Part shown: positions 49,722 through 58,189 of the stretch, piece by piece
Position numbering within the stretch: position 1 is the first letter of the stretch
How the letters are laid out: each line of letters starts with the position of its first letter
Assembly (NCBI GenBank): GCA_944372345.1
Contig: CALVYT010000019.1
Coordinates: forward strand, 22,968-86,967
Source: an uncultured Clostridia bacterium
Lineage (GTDB): Bacteria > Bacillota > Clostridia > Christensenellales > Pumilibacteraceae
Direction: 5' to 3'
Length of the DNA stretch: 64,000 nt
The notes under the pieces: generated by a model
The model's input: the letters and a program-made list of their open reading frames with translations, nothing else
Database searches by the model: none
Told to the model about the DNA's origin: nothing
Made by a program: the position numbers and the translations under genes

Positions 49722-51472
49722 CTGAACCGAACGGAACAAGCGCAAACGCGGCGGGCGGCGGACCGACGAAGATCGGGGATATGCCGTACTCCCGCATAGA
49801 CATAGACGCGGAATGCCGCGCTCTCGAAGAGGCGGCGCGACGCGCCGCAAGCGCGGGGAGCGGCAGGGAGCTCGCGGACGTGCGCAATGACGCCGTGGAG
49901 CGGGCGAAGCACATACAGACGATGAACTCGCTGTGCTATATCCGCTTTACGCTGAACACGCGCGACGAGTTCTACCTTGCCGAAAAGACGTATTACGACG
50001 AAAACCTGCCGCGGCTCTCGGCGTGCGGCGCGAAGTTCAACCGCGCGTTCCTGTCCTCGCCGCACCTTTCCGCCGCGCTGGACCTGATGAACCCCAACGT
50101 CGCGAAGGCGTATGAGATCGCGCTCAAAGTGAGCGACGAGAAGATAGTCCCCGAGCTTGCAGAGGAAGCCGCGCTCGTGACGGAATACGACAGACTGATG
50201 AGCGAGATGGATTTCCGTTTCCGCGGAAAGACGATGCCGCTCAGCGTGCTGCGCAAATATTTCGACGACTCCGACCGCACCGTGCGCCGCAAGGCGATGG
50301 AAGCCGCGGGCAGGCGTATGGCGCGCGATTCCGCAGCTCTCGACGGACTGTTCGACAAGCTCGTGCGCGTCCGCGCGCGCATGGCGAAGAAAATGGGACT
50401 GCCCTCGTTCGCCGTTATGGGGGATATGCAGATGGGCAGATACTCTTACGGCAGGCGGCAGCTGCGCGCGTTCCGCCGCGAAACGGCGGAAAACGTTGCC
50501 CCCGCCGTCGCGGAACTGAAAGAGGATATAGCCCGCGCTCTCGGCATAGGGACGGTGATGGCTTACGACAACGAAACGTATTTCCCGTGCGGCAATCCCG
50601 AGCCGGCGCACGGTCCCGACGGACTGTTCGCCGCGGCGAAGGCTATGTACCACGATATGAGCGCGGAATCGGGCGAGTTTATAGACGAAATGCTCGCCGC
50701 CGACGCGTTCGACGTGTTCGCGAGGAGCGGCAAGTGGGGCGGCGGCTACTGCACCTCGATAGACGACTACGGTCAGCCGTTCGTGCTCGCCAACTTCAAC
50801 GGGTCGAGCGGCGACGTCGACGTGCTGACGCACGAAGCGGGACACGCGCTCGCATATTACGAGATGTTCCGCAGCGGAGCGGACTACGAACTCAATCTCG
50901 GCACGATGTCCGTGGCGGAGATCCACTCGATGGCGATGGAGTTCTTCGCGTGGAAATACGCGGAGTCGTTCTTCGGAGAGCGCGCGGACGACTACCGCCG
51001 CATGCACCTGGCAAGCTCGCTGACGTTCCTGCCGTACGGCGCGGAAGTGGACGAATTCCAGGAAACGTGCTACGAAAATCCCGATATGACCCCGTCGGAG
51101 CGCAACAGCCTCTGGCTGGATCTCGACGGGAAATACCGTCCGTACCTGCACAGCGAGGGACTGCCGTATTTCGAGAACGGCACGCGCTGGCAGTATCAGA
51201 TGCATATCTACGAAAACCCGATGTATTATATCGACTACTGCCTGTCGCAGACCGTCGCGCACAGGTTTCTGCTGCTGTCGCTCGACGACTACGGCGACGC
51301 GTTCGGGCGGTATATGAAGCTGCTGCGCACCGCGGGCGAAAAGCCGTTCGGCGAACTCGTCGAAGCCGCGGGCATAGACGATCCGCTGCAAGGCGGTGCG
51401 CTGACGGAGAACACCGCGCGCGCGATCGAGCTTGCGCGGAAGCTGTTTTTCGGCGGGCCCGCTTCCCGATAA
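49718..51472 (+). CDS. M3-family oligoendopeptidase
   Basis: 584 residues, cytoplasmic (no signal). Zinc motif HEAGH at residues 372-376 in VLTHEAGHALAYYE, with probable third ligand Glu401 in SVAEIHSMAMEFF. The N-terminal half is helical, as in PepF-like enzymes. It degrades oligopeptides. Translationally coupled to the phosphatase gene through an ATGA overlap; an upstream in-frame extension overlaps that gene and is rejected. Confidence 0.92.
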   Translation: MTEPNGTSANAAGGGPTKIGDMPYSRIDIDAECRALEEAARRAASAGSGRELADVRNDAVERAKHIQTMNSLCYIRFTLNTRDEFYLAEKTYYDENLPRLSACGAKFNRAFLSSPHLSAALDLMNPNVAKAYEIALKVSDEKIVPELAEEAALVTEYDRLMSEMDFRFRGKTMPLSVLRKYFDDSDRTVRRKAMEAAGRRMARDSAALDGLFDKLVRVRARMAKKMGLPSFAVMGDMQMGRYSYGRRQLRAFRRETAENVAPAVAELKEDIARALGIGTVMAYDNETYFPCGNPEPAHGPDGLFAAAKAMYHDMSAESGEFIDEMLAADAFDVFARSGKWGGGYCTSIDDYGQPFVLANFNGSSGDVDVLTHEAGHALAYYEMFRSGADYELNLGTMSVAEIHSMAMEFFAWKYAESFFGERADDYRRMHLASSLTFLPYGAEVDEFQETCYENPDMTPSERNSLWLDLDGKYRPYLHSEGLPYFENGTRWQYQMHIYENPMYYIDYCLSQTVAHRFLLLSLDDYGDAFGRYMKLLRTAGEKPFGELVEAAGIDDPLQGGALTENTARAIELARKLFFGGPASR

Positions 51473-51531
51473 CGCGCCTTTCTTGCGATCGCCGTTATAA
51501 CATACTGCGTCGGATCTTATTTTCGTCGTTG

Positions 51532-51565
51532 CCGCCCGCGGCTTTTGCCGCGGGCGGAACTTTTA
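51532..51565 (+). terminator. Intrinsic terminator after the oligopeptidase
   Basis: CCGCCCGCGGC/GCCGCGGGCGG with a TTTT loop is followed by AACTTTT. Confidence 0.75.
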
Positions 51566-51580
51566 ACCGACGAAACGGTA

Positions 51581-51609
51581 TTGACATTTTCCGCGTCGTA
51601 TGGTACAAT
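51581..51609 (+). promoter_or_regulatory. Promoter of LytTR/GHKL system 2
   Basis: TTGACA (51581-51586), a 17-base spacer and TACAAT (51604-51609). Confidence 0.88.
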
Positions 51610-51662
51610 AAACCCGTATGGGCGTTTCCGATGGCAGAGCGGACGCGATAAAAGGGGCCGAC

Positions 51663-52685
51663 ATGTTCAGAATAGCGGTGGTGGACGACGACGCGCGCGA
51701 CGCGGACAGGATAAGGGAATACATCGACGCGTATTTCGGCGGGAAGTCGCCGGGACTGCGCGGCAGGTCGATGTTTTCGGGAGTTCCTGAAGTGACGGTG
51801 TTCTCTTCCGGGGACGATTTTCTCGCGTCGTATCCGTCGGGCTACAACGCGGTGTTCCTTGACATAGATATGCCGGGAACGAGCGGTATGGACGCGGCGA
51901 AGAAGCTGCGCGAGAGCGACGGCGACGTCGCGATAATCTTCGTGACCAATATGGCGAGGTACGCGCTCGACGGCTATGCGGTGCGGGCGCTCGATTTTAT
52001 CGTAAAACCGGTGACGTATGACGATTTCGCGCTCAAATTCTTCAAAGTCCTCGAATACTGCGCGCGCAACGCGTCGAAAACGATCAATCTGCGCATAAGC
52101 GAGAGCGAGTGCGTGAACGTCGGCAGCGCGGATATAACTTACGTCGAGGTGATGCAGCACTATCTCGTATATCATATGACGGACGGCAGGACGTACCGCG
52201 TCCGCGGCACAATAGGCGAGGCGGAGGAGCGGCTTTCTCCGTATGCGTTCGCGCGCGCGTCCAAGAGCTTTCTCGTCAATCTGCGCCACGTCGCGGCGAT
52301 CAGAGGTCAGGAGGTCGATGCGGGCGGCGAAACGCTGTATCTCGGGCGCACGAAGCGAGCGTCGTTTTATGCGGCTTTCGGAAGATATATCGGAGGGGGG
52401 GGGTTAAGTGATTCAGGCGCTGCTCGATTATCTTTACGAGGGCTTTTACAGCGCGCGCATACTCGCGGGCGCGTTTATGTTCGCGTTTTTTCTGCTCCGC
52501 CGCAGACTGCCCGTTCCCGCCGCGGCGGCGATATGCGTCGCCGTCACCGCGCTGACGGCGGGGTTCAACCCGCTCGTAAAAGTTCTCGCGGAGAATCTGA
52601 CTTACGACGTTATGAAGATCATCCACGCCTTCTGGTACAGCGGACTGCTGTTCATACTCCTCGGCGTGCTCGCGGCGTGCTATAA
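51663..52685 (+). CDS. LytTR-family response regulator, copy 2, frame disturbed at a G9 run
   Basis: Residues 1-243 are a complete regulator: DDD at 8-10, phosphoacceptor Asp67 in VFLDIDMPG, FIVKPVTYDDF, then a LytTR domain (YVEVMQHYLVYHM, FARASKSFLVNLRHVAAI) ending FGRYIGG. The homologous copy 1 stops a few residues after this point. Here a run of nine G (52395-52403) shifts the frame so that it reads on for about 95 residues antiphase to the kinase gene, an Arg-rich tail with no domain. With one G fewer it would stop at TAA 52405-52407, and with one more at a nearby TGA. The start is ATG 51663 behind AAAGGGG. Genome error, phase-variable tract or slippage site are all possible. Confidence 0.8.
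   Translation: MFRIAVVDDDARDADRIREYIDAYFGGKSPGLRGRSMFSGVPEVTVFSSGDDFLASYPSGYNAVFLDIDMPGTSGMDAAKKLRESDGDVAIIFVTNMARYALDGYAVRALDFIVKPVTYDDFALKFFKVLEYCARNASKTINLRISESECVNVGSADITYVEVMQHYLVYHMTDGRTYRVRGTIGEAEERLSPYAFARASKSFLVNLRHVAAIRGQEVDAGGETLYLGRTKRASFYAAFGRYIGGGGLSDSGAARLSLRGLLQRAHTRGRVYVRVFSAPPQTARSRRGGDMRRRHRADGGVQPARKSSRGESDLRRYEDHPRLLVQRTAVHTPRRARGVL
52395..52403 (+). repeat. Homopolymeric G9 tract at the regulator/kinase junction
   Basis: Nine consecutive G form the end of the regulator reading frame and the ribosome site of the kinase (GGAGGGGG before GTG 52408). Only some tract lengths restore the regulator's stop. Confidence 0.9.
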
Positions 52686-53745
52686 GGGCGGGTTTTCCGA
52701 ATACGTCTATGTGTTCGCGTGCGGGCTGCTCGTCGAGTGCTCCGTATTCGGGCTGTTCCGCCTGTTTTACGACGTCGGCGTGTTCGAGCTGCGTGTCAAT
52801 ACCGTGCTTTCCGTCATATCCGAACTGTTGTTTTCCGCCGCGCTTTACGTCGGGGCGTTCTTCGCGTTCCGCCGCATTTACCGCGGCAGGGATATTTCCG
52901 ATCTGCGCGGCAAGCGCGCGATGACGGTGTATTTCGTGCTCGTCATCGCGCTGATAATGTTTATGAGGCTGAATTTGCAGGGCGTTTACGAAGAAGTATA
53001 CGGAACGGACACGAGCTGGGTTATTTCGCTTACGCTCGGACTTATCCCCGTCGCGCTTCTTGCGCTCGTTACGGGCGCGGTGCAGCTCGGCAGACTGCGC
53101 GGGGAAAAGCAGGTGCTTGCGGGTATGCTTAACGAGCGCGAGCGGCAGTATGAATTATCGGCGAAGAACATAGAGATAATCAACCGCAAATGCCACGATA
53201 TCAGGCGGCATCTGCGCGCGCTCGAATTTGTCGACGGCGACGAACGGGCGCGGTCGATCGCCGAAATAGAGGAGTCCGTTTCCATATACGACGCGTCCGC
53301 GACGACGGGCAACCCCGCGCTCGACACCATTCTTTCGGAAAAACGGCTGTACTGCGGCGCGCACGGGATAAAACTCACCTGTTCGTTCGGCAGCGGCGCG
53401 CTGTCGTTTATGGCTCCCGCCGACGTGTACGTCATGCTGGGAAACGTGCTCGACAACGCGATAGAAGCGGTCGGCGGCGTTTCCGACCCCGAAAAGCGGG
53501 TCATTACGCTGACGGAAACGGAGAAGGGCGGGATAGTATGTATCCGCGAGGATAACTATTTCGAGGGCGAACTGGTTTTTGACGGCAGCTTGCCCGTGAC
53601 GTCGAAGAGCGAGGAGCGCGGATTTCACGGTTTCGGAGTGCGCAGCATAAAGCATATCGCCGAAAAGTACGGCGGCACGATCGAGGTGCGCGCCGAGGGC
53701 GGGATATTCTCGCTGTTCGTCACGCTGTCCGCTTTCAAATCATAG
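52408..53745 (+). CDS. GHKL sensor histidine kinase (AgrC type), copy 2
   Basis: 445 residues from a GTG start. About six or seven membrane helices (residues 10-225), then NRKCHDIRRHLRAL with His263, and a GHKL ATPase domain (MLGNVLDNAIEAV, GFGVRSIKHIAEKYGG). Same architecture as the kinase at 13714-15048. Normal overlap with the regulator is disturbed by the G9 run; the kinase frame itself is intact. Confidence 0.9.
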   Translation: MIQALLDYLYEGFYSARILAGAFMFAFFLLRRRLPVPAAAAICVAVTALTAGFNPLVKVLAENLTYDVMKIIHAFWYSGLLFILLGVLAACYKGGFSEYVYVFACGLLVECSVFGLFRLFYDVGVFELRVNTVLSVISELLFSAALYVGAFFAFRRIYRGRDISDLRGKRAMTVYFVLVIALIMFMRLNLQGVYEEVYGTDTSWVISLTLGLIPVALLALVTGAVQLGRLRGEKQVLAGMLNERERQYELSAKNIEIINRKCHDIRRHLRALEFVDGDERARSIAEIEESVSIYDASATTGNPALDTILSEKRLYCGAHGIKLTCSFGSGALSFMAPADVYVMLGNVLDNAIEAVGGVSDPEKRVITLTETEKGGIVCIREDNYFEGELVFDGSLPVTSKSEERGFHGFGVRSIKHIAEKYGGTIEVRAEGGIFSLFVTLSAFKS

Positions 53746-53818
53746 ACGGCGGCGAGGGCGTTTTTTTAGCGCGTCCGGAATACGGCGCGCGGATGAGCGA
53801 AACAGATATGTCGTTTGG

Positions 53819-53847
53819 CGGCGGGGCAGACCCGCCGTTTTATTTTT
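53819..53847 (+). terminator. Intrinsic terminator after kinase 2
   Basis: CGGCGGG/CCCGCCG with a GCAGA loop is followed by TTTTATTTTT. Confidence 0.85.
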
Positions 53848-53862
53848 ACGCCGCACACACGG

Positions 53863-53900
53863 TTTATGTGCGTTTTTATGCGCGGTTTGTGCGGTTTGCG
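53863..53900 (+). promoter_or_regulatory. Candidate LytTR operator repeats, system 2
   Basis: TTTATG at 53863 and 53875, TTTGTG at 53886 and TTTGCG at 53895, spaced 9-12 bases. TATGTGCGTTT at 53865-53875 is identical to 15056-15066 of system 1 and is followed in both by TTATG. It lies 31-68 bases upstream of a -35 box. Confidence 0.4.
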
Positions 53901-53930
53901 CCTGCTACGGCGACGTTCGCGCCAAGGGTC

Positions 53931-53959
53931 TTGAAATCCTTTTTCGGTTGTGAGATAAT
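53931..53959 (+). promoter_or_regulatory. Promoter of lipoprotein/GH3 operon 2
   Basis: TTGAAA (53931-53936), a 17-base spacer and GATAAT (53954-53959). Confidence 0.75.
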
Positions 53960-54014
53960 ACGCTCGAACGCGGCGGAAAGCCGCGGAATATGTCCGAAAA
54001 AGGAGAAATGAAAG

Positions 54015-54554
54015 ATGAAAAAGATGCGTGTATTTTTAGTCACCGCAGCCGCTCTCGCGGCAGTCGTCCTTGCGACGGTAGCCTTTACGGCTTGCTCGGC
54101 TGCGAGCATTACGGCGACGTACGTCAACGGTACGGTCGCGGGCAACGGTTACGGCGGGCAAGACAGCACCGTTTACCAGCTCAACCTCTATGACGACGGT
54201 TCGTACGAAATGGTGGAGACCACTCTCATTTACGCTTACAGTATGAATCTCGGTACGACCGCCGTGACGACCTATGGCACGTTCACTGCGGGAGAAACCG
54301 TCGACGGGTATACGGAATATACGCTTTCCGAAGCGACGAGAGTCATACTCAATTCGTATTCGCTCGCGGGCGGGTTCAACATCGGCATCGATACCGAACT
54401 GACGACGGAATATCCCGTCGAGCTTCCCGCCGAAACGGAGGGCGAAAAGATCTACGCGAACAGCGCGCAGGACGTTATCGACAAGTACGGCGCGAGCGTC
54501 AAGGTCTATATCGGAGAGAACAATACGTTCTCGTTCGAGAACCCTAACGCATAA
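54015..54554 (+). CDS. Small secreted lipoprotein
   Basis: 179 residues. Lipoprotein signal with lipobox AFTAC (VAFTACSAAS), then a beta-rich domain (TATYVNGTVAGNGYGGQDST, YQLNLYDDGSYEMVET) with an acidic C-terminal part. Domain not recognised. It occupies the position of the large Ig/CBM-type lipoprotein in system 1 but is not similar to it. Followed after 77 bases by GH3 copy 2. AAAGGAG upstream, and a second possible ATG four codons earlier is out of frame. Confidence 0.8.
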   Translation: MKKMRVFLVTAAALAAVVLATVAFTACSAASITATYVNGTVAGNGYGGQDSTVYQLNLYDDGSYEMVETTLIYAYSMNLGTTAVTTYGTFTAGETVDGYTEYTLSEATRVILNSYSLAGGFNIGIDTELTTEYPVELPAETEGEKIYANSAQDVIDKYGASVKVYIGENNTFSFENPNA

Positions 54555-54631
54555 CGCCGATCGCGGCGGAAGCAGAGCGGCGGCGGCATATGCCGCCGCC
54601 GTCGCCTTAACGGAATGAAAGGAGAAAGATC

Positions 54632-57481
54632 ATGGAAAACGAAAAGGTCAGAAAGCCCGTTTCGCTGAAACAGGTCATAATCTTCGGCACGATAGGGATC
54701 GTAGTAGCGATAGCGCTCATCGTAGGCACGGCGTTCGCGCTCAAATACGAGAACCTGCTCACCGTGTTTTTCAGCGACAGCGATTACGAAGCGACGGACG
54801 CGGAGAAAGAGCTGTGCGAGGAGATCGAAGCGGAGGGCATAGTGCTGCTCAAAAACGAGGACGGCGCGCTGCCGCTGTCCGCGGACGAAAAGAAACTCGC
54901 CGTGCTCGGGCAGGATTCCGTGGATTTCGTGTACGGCGGATCCGGATCCGGATCGGTGGACGCGTCGCTCGCTCCCACGATGAAACAAGCGCTCGAACGC
55001 GCGGGTTTCACGGTAGACCAAACGCTGTGGGATTTTTATGACACGGGCGCGGGCAGCTCGTACAGAAAGACGTATCCGAACGCGTCGGGCGACGGAGAGT
55101 TCTCCGTCAACGAAGTGCCGCGCAGCGTCTTTACGGACGCGGCGGTATCGGCTATGGACGGCGACGACGTCGGGATAGTCGTGATCGGGCGCAGCGGCGG
55201 GGAGAGCGCGGATCTTCCGCTCGGAACGCTGCCGACGGGATACAAGTATCTGCAAGTAGATAAGAACGAGCGCGACACTCTGCTGCTCGCATGCTCGAAG
55301 TTCGACAAGGTAGTGCTCATCGTCAACTCGTCCAACCCCGTGGAGCTCGGCTTCCTCGAGGACGAGGAATTCAAAAACGTCAAAGCCGCGCTTTGGGTGG
55401 GCGCCGTCGGACAGGAGGGTATGTACGCGATAGGCGACGTGCTCAGCGGCAGCGTCAACCCGTCGGGCAGGCTTGTCGACACTTACGCCTACGACAGTCA
55501 GAGCGCGCCGTCCGCGAAAAACCTCGGCGACTATACATTTGCGAACAGTTCCGTGACGAACGGTACGAAATACATCGTTTATCAGGAAGGCATCTACGTC
55601 GGATACCGCTATTACGAAACGCGGTATGAGGACGTCGTACTCGGCAGGGATAACGTCGGCGACTACGACTACGGAACGCAGGTGCAGTTCCCGTTCGGCT
55701 ACGGTCTGTCGTACACCGAATTTTCGTGGAGCGGCTTTACCGCCGAAGAGTCGGACGACGGGAAGTCCTTCGACGTTTCCGTGACGGTGACCAACGACGG
55801 GGAGCGCGCGGGCAAGGACGTCGTGGAGATATATATGCAGTCGCCGTATACGGACTACGACATAGACAGCGGCATAGAGAAGTCCTCCGTCGAGCTCGTC
55901 GGGTTCGCCAAGACGGGGCTCATAGAGGCGGGCGGCAGCGAAACGGTCACGGTGAACGTGAGTAAAGAGCTTATGAAAACGTATGACGCGGACGTCGCGG
56001 GGACGTATATCGTCGACGCGGGAACGTACTACTTCACCGCCGCGAAAAACGCCCACGACGCGGTCAACAACGTCATCGTCGCCAAACAGCCTTCGGCGGC
56101 GGAAAGCGGGCTTATGCACGGCAGCGGCGACGCGGCGTTCGTCTATGCTTACGAGCAGGCGGAGAGAGATACGGAAACGTATTCCGTTTCTTCCGCGACG
56201 GGCGAAAAGATCGTCAACCGCTTCGACGACGCGGACGTAAACGCTTACGACACGTGCAAATACGTCACCCGTTCGGACTGGGCGGGCACGCTGCCGACGG
56301 GCGCGTATAAGAACGGCTCGTGGGCGGCAAGCGACGAACTGCTCGCCGACCTCGAATGGTACAGAGCGGACGAGGTGGTGAACGCGGAAGGCGCGACTAT
56401 GCCCGAACTTAATTCGACGGCGACGTCGTATACGGTGCAGCAGCTTGCCGACGCGGACTACGACGACGAACGCTGGGAGGATCTCGTCAGCCAGCTCTCC
56501 GTCACGCAGGTGACGCGGCTCGTGCGTATGGGCGGATATTCCACCATACAGATAGACAAGATAGGGCTTCCCGCGACGCAAGACAAGGACGGTCCGTCCG
56601 GCTTCTCGGGTACGCTCGTCGGCGGCGTCAGCACGATGGCGTGGCCCGCGGAAGTGGTGCTCGCGGCGACGTGGAACGTCGACCTCATCGAGGATATGGG
56701 CGAGTCGCTCGGCGGGCAGAGCATTGCCGCGGGCGTGGCGGGCTGGTACGCTCCCGGCGTGAATATCCACCGCTCGCCGTATTCGGGCAGGAATTTCGAG
56801 TACTTCTCCGAGGACGGCTTCCTGTCCGGCAAGATAAGCGCGGCGGAAATGCGCGGCGTGCGCTCGAAGGGCGTTATAGCGTATATGAAGCACTTCGCGC
56901 TCAACGACCAGGAGACCAACCGCTACGGCGGCGCGGTGTTCGCGAACGAGCAGTCCATACGCGAGATTTGGCTCAAAGGCTTCGAGCTGACGGTCACCGA
57001 GGGCGGAGCCAACGCCGCGATGGCGGGAATGAACAGGATAGGCGCGCGCTGGGCGGGAGCGCACAAAGGTCTGATGACCGACGTGCTCCGCGGCGAGTGG
57101 GGATTCGAAGGCATGGTCATAACCGACCAGGCGTCAGTTTCCGCGATGTTCTATCAGGATATGATCTCGGGGCTCTGGGCTGGCACGGACATATGGCTGA
57201 ACACGAACAGCAGCTACTGGTCGCTCGAAGATTATTACGAGAACCCCACGGTGATGACCAACGTCTGCCGCGCGGCGAAGAATATAATCTATTCGATAAC
57301 CAACTCCAACGCCGTCAAGGACTACGAAAGCGGCGGACTGACTGACGCGGACTTCGGAATGCCTCCCTGGAAGATCGTGATGATCATCCTCGACGTGGTC
57401 CTGCTCGCGGGCTGCGCCGCGGCGATAGCGGTGCCTCTTACGCTGCATCTCGTCGGCCGCAAACGCGCCGCAAAGCAGTGA
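54632..57481 (+). CDS. Membrane-anchored, circularly permuted GH3 glycoside hydrolase, copy 2
   Basis: 949 residues. N-terminal membrane helix (IIFGTIGIVVAIALIVGTAFAL), then the normally C-terminal GH3 domain (GIVLLKNEDGALPLSADEKK), FPFGYGLSYTEFSW and an Fn3-like module, then the catalytic barrel (DKDGPSGFSG, MKHFALNDQETN, GFEGMVITDQAS with probable nucleophile Asp832). A C-terminal membrane helix and a Lys/Arg tail follow. Same reversed layout as copy 1, with about 40% identity by eye in conserved blocks. It lacks the Trp after the catalytic Asp seen in copy 1. AAAGGAG before the ATG. Confidence 0.88.
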   Translation: MENEKVRKPVSLKQVIIFGTIGIVVAIALIVGTAFALKYENLLTVFFSDSDYEATDAEKELCEEIEAEGIVLLKNEDGALPLSADEKKLAVLGQDSVDFVYGGSGSGSVDASLAPTMKQALERAGFTVDQTLWDFYDTGAGSSYRKTYPNASGDGEFSVNEVPRSVFTDAAVSAMDGDDVGIVVIGRSGGESADLPLGTLPTGYKYLQVDKNERDTLLLACSKFDKVVLIVNSSNPVELGFLEDEEFKNVKAALWVGAVGQEGMYAIGDVLSGSVNPSGRLVDTYAYDSQSAPSAKNLGDYTFANSSVTNGTKYIVYQEGIYVGYRYYETRYEDVVLGRDNVGDYDYGTQVQFPFGYGLSYTEFSWSGFTAEESDDGKSFDVSVTVTNDGERAGKDVVEIYMQSPYTDYDIDSGIEKSSVELVGFAKTGLIEAGGSETVTVNVSKELMKTYDADVAGTYIVDAGTYYFTAAKNAHDAVNNVIVAKQPSAAESGLMHGSGDAAFVYAYEQAERDTETYSVSSATGEKIVNRFDDADVNAYDTCKYVTRSDWAGTLPTGAYKNGSWAASDELLADLEWYRADEVVNAEGATMPELNSTATSYTVQQLADADYDDERWEDLVSQLSVTQVTRLVRMGGYSTIQIDKIGLPATQDKDGPSGFSGTLVGGVSTMAWPAEVVLAATWNVDLIEDMGESLGGQSIAAGVAGWYAPGVNIHRSPYSGRNFEYFSEDGFLSGKISAAEMRGVRSKGVIAYMKHFALNDQETNRYGGAVFANEQSIREIWLKGFELTVTEGGANAAMAGMNRIGARWAGAHKGLMTDVLRGEWGFEGMVITDQASVSAMFYQDMISGLWAGTDIWLNTNSSYWSLEDYYENPTVMTNVCRAAKNIIYSITNSNAVKDYESGGLTDADFGMPPWKIVMIILDVVLLAGCAAAIAVPLTLHLVGRKRAAKQ

Positions 57482-57520
57482 CCGGCATTGCGCGGCGATC
57501 GGAAACAAGCGGATATAACG

Positions 57521-57561
57521 GCTCCTGCCCGCGGCATTTGCCGCGGGCAGGAGCGTTTTTT
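57521..57561 (+). terminator. Strong intrinsic terminator after GH3 copy 2
   Basis: A 16-bp perfect stem (GCTCCTGCCCGCGGCA and its complement, loop TT) is followed by GTTTTTT. Confidence 0.95.
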
Positions 57562-57669
57562 GCGGCGTATTTACGGCGCGGCGGGCGCGTTGCGTGAGTC
57601 CGGCGTGCGCAAGGAGGCGGGAAAATGCGCAAATTGCGGCGGAGGGGCGGACGGACAGGCGCGCCGCTC

Positions 57670-57699
57670 TTGACAGCCGCTCCGGTCTTGTGCTATAAT
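57670..57699 (+). promoter_or_regulatory. Promoter of rplI
   Basis: TTGACA (57670-57675), an 18-base spacer and TATAAT (57694-57699). Confidence 0.85.
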
Positions 57700-57728
57700 A
57701 TCGGTAAGCAAACAACGGAGATAACGCA

Positions 57729-58172
57729 ATGAAAGTCATATTGCTCAAAGACGTCAAAGGGTCGGGAAAAAAGGGTGATATAGTGAACGTGTCCGACGGA
57801 TACGCGAACAACTATCTTATAAAGCAGGGGCTGGCGCAGCCCGCGACGGCGCAGAACCTCAGTCTGCTCGAAGCGCAGCGCTCGTCCGAGCAATATAAAA
57901 AGGCGACCGCGCTCAAAGAGGCGAAGGAGCTTGCCGAAAAACTGAACGCGACCAAGGTGGAACTGAAAGCGCGTATGGGCGCGAACGGCAAGCTGTTCGG
58001 CTCGCTGTCGTCGCAGGCGATAGCGGACGCGCTCGCGGCGGCGGGAGTGCCCGTCGATAAGAAGAAGATAGTCCTCGATTCGCCGATCAAACAAACGGGC
58101 GAGTATAAGATAACCGTCAGACTGCATCCGGAAGTGAGCGCAAAAGTCACGCTTTCCGTCGTTGCCGGCTGA
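57729..58172 (+). CDS. rplI: 50S ribosomal protein L9
   Basis: 147 residues. The L9 N-terminal domain is [20 protein letters not shown] followed by [16 protein letters not shown], then a long connecting helix and the C-terminal domain ([20 protein letters not shown]-like [12 protein letters not shown]). It binds 23S rRNA and helps reading-frame fidelity. ACGGAG precedes the ATG. Its usual neighbour dnaB is not found; a pullulanase gene follows after 17 bases. Confidence 0.97.
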   Translation: MKVILLKDVKGSGKKGDIVNVSDGYANNYLIKQGLAQPATAQNLSLLEAQRSSEQYKKATALKEAKELAEKLNATKVELKARMGANGKLFGSLSSQAIADALAAAGVPVDKKKIVLDSPIKQTGEYKITVRLHPEVSAKVTLSVVAG

Positions 58173-58189
58173 GCCGGGAGGGCGGACGA

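Noticed and set aside
54506..57064. An 852-codon minus-strand frame opposite GH3 copy 2
   Set aside because: Antisense shadow; Arg/Val/His-rich composition, no motif and no ribosome site.
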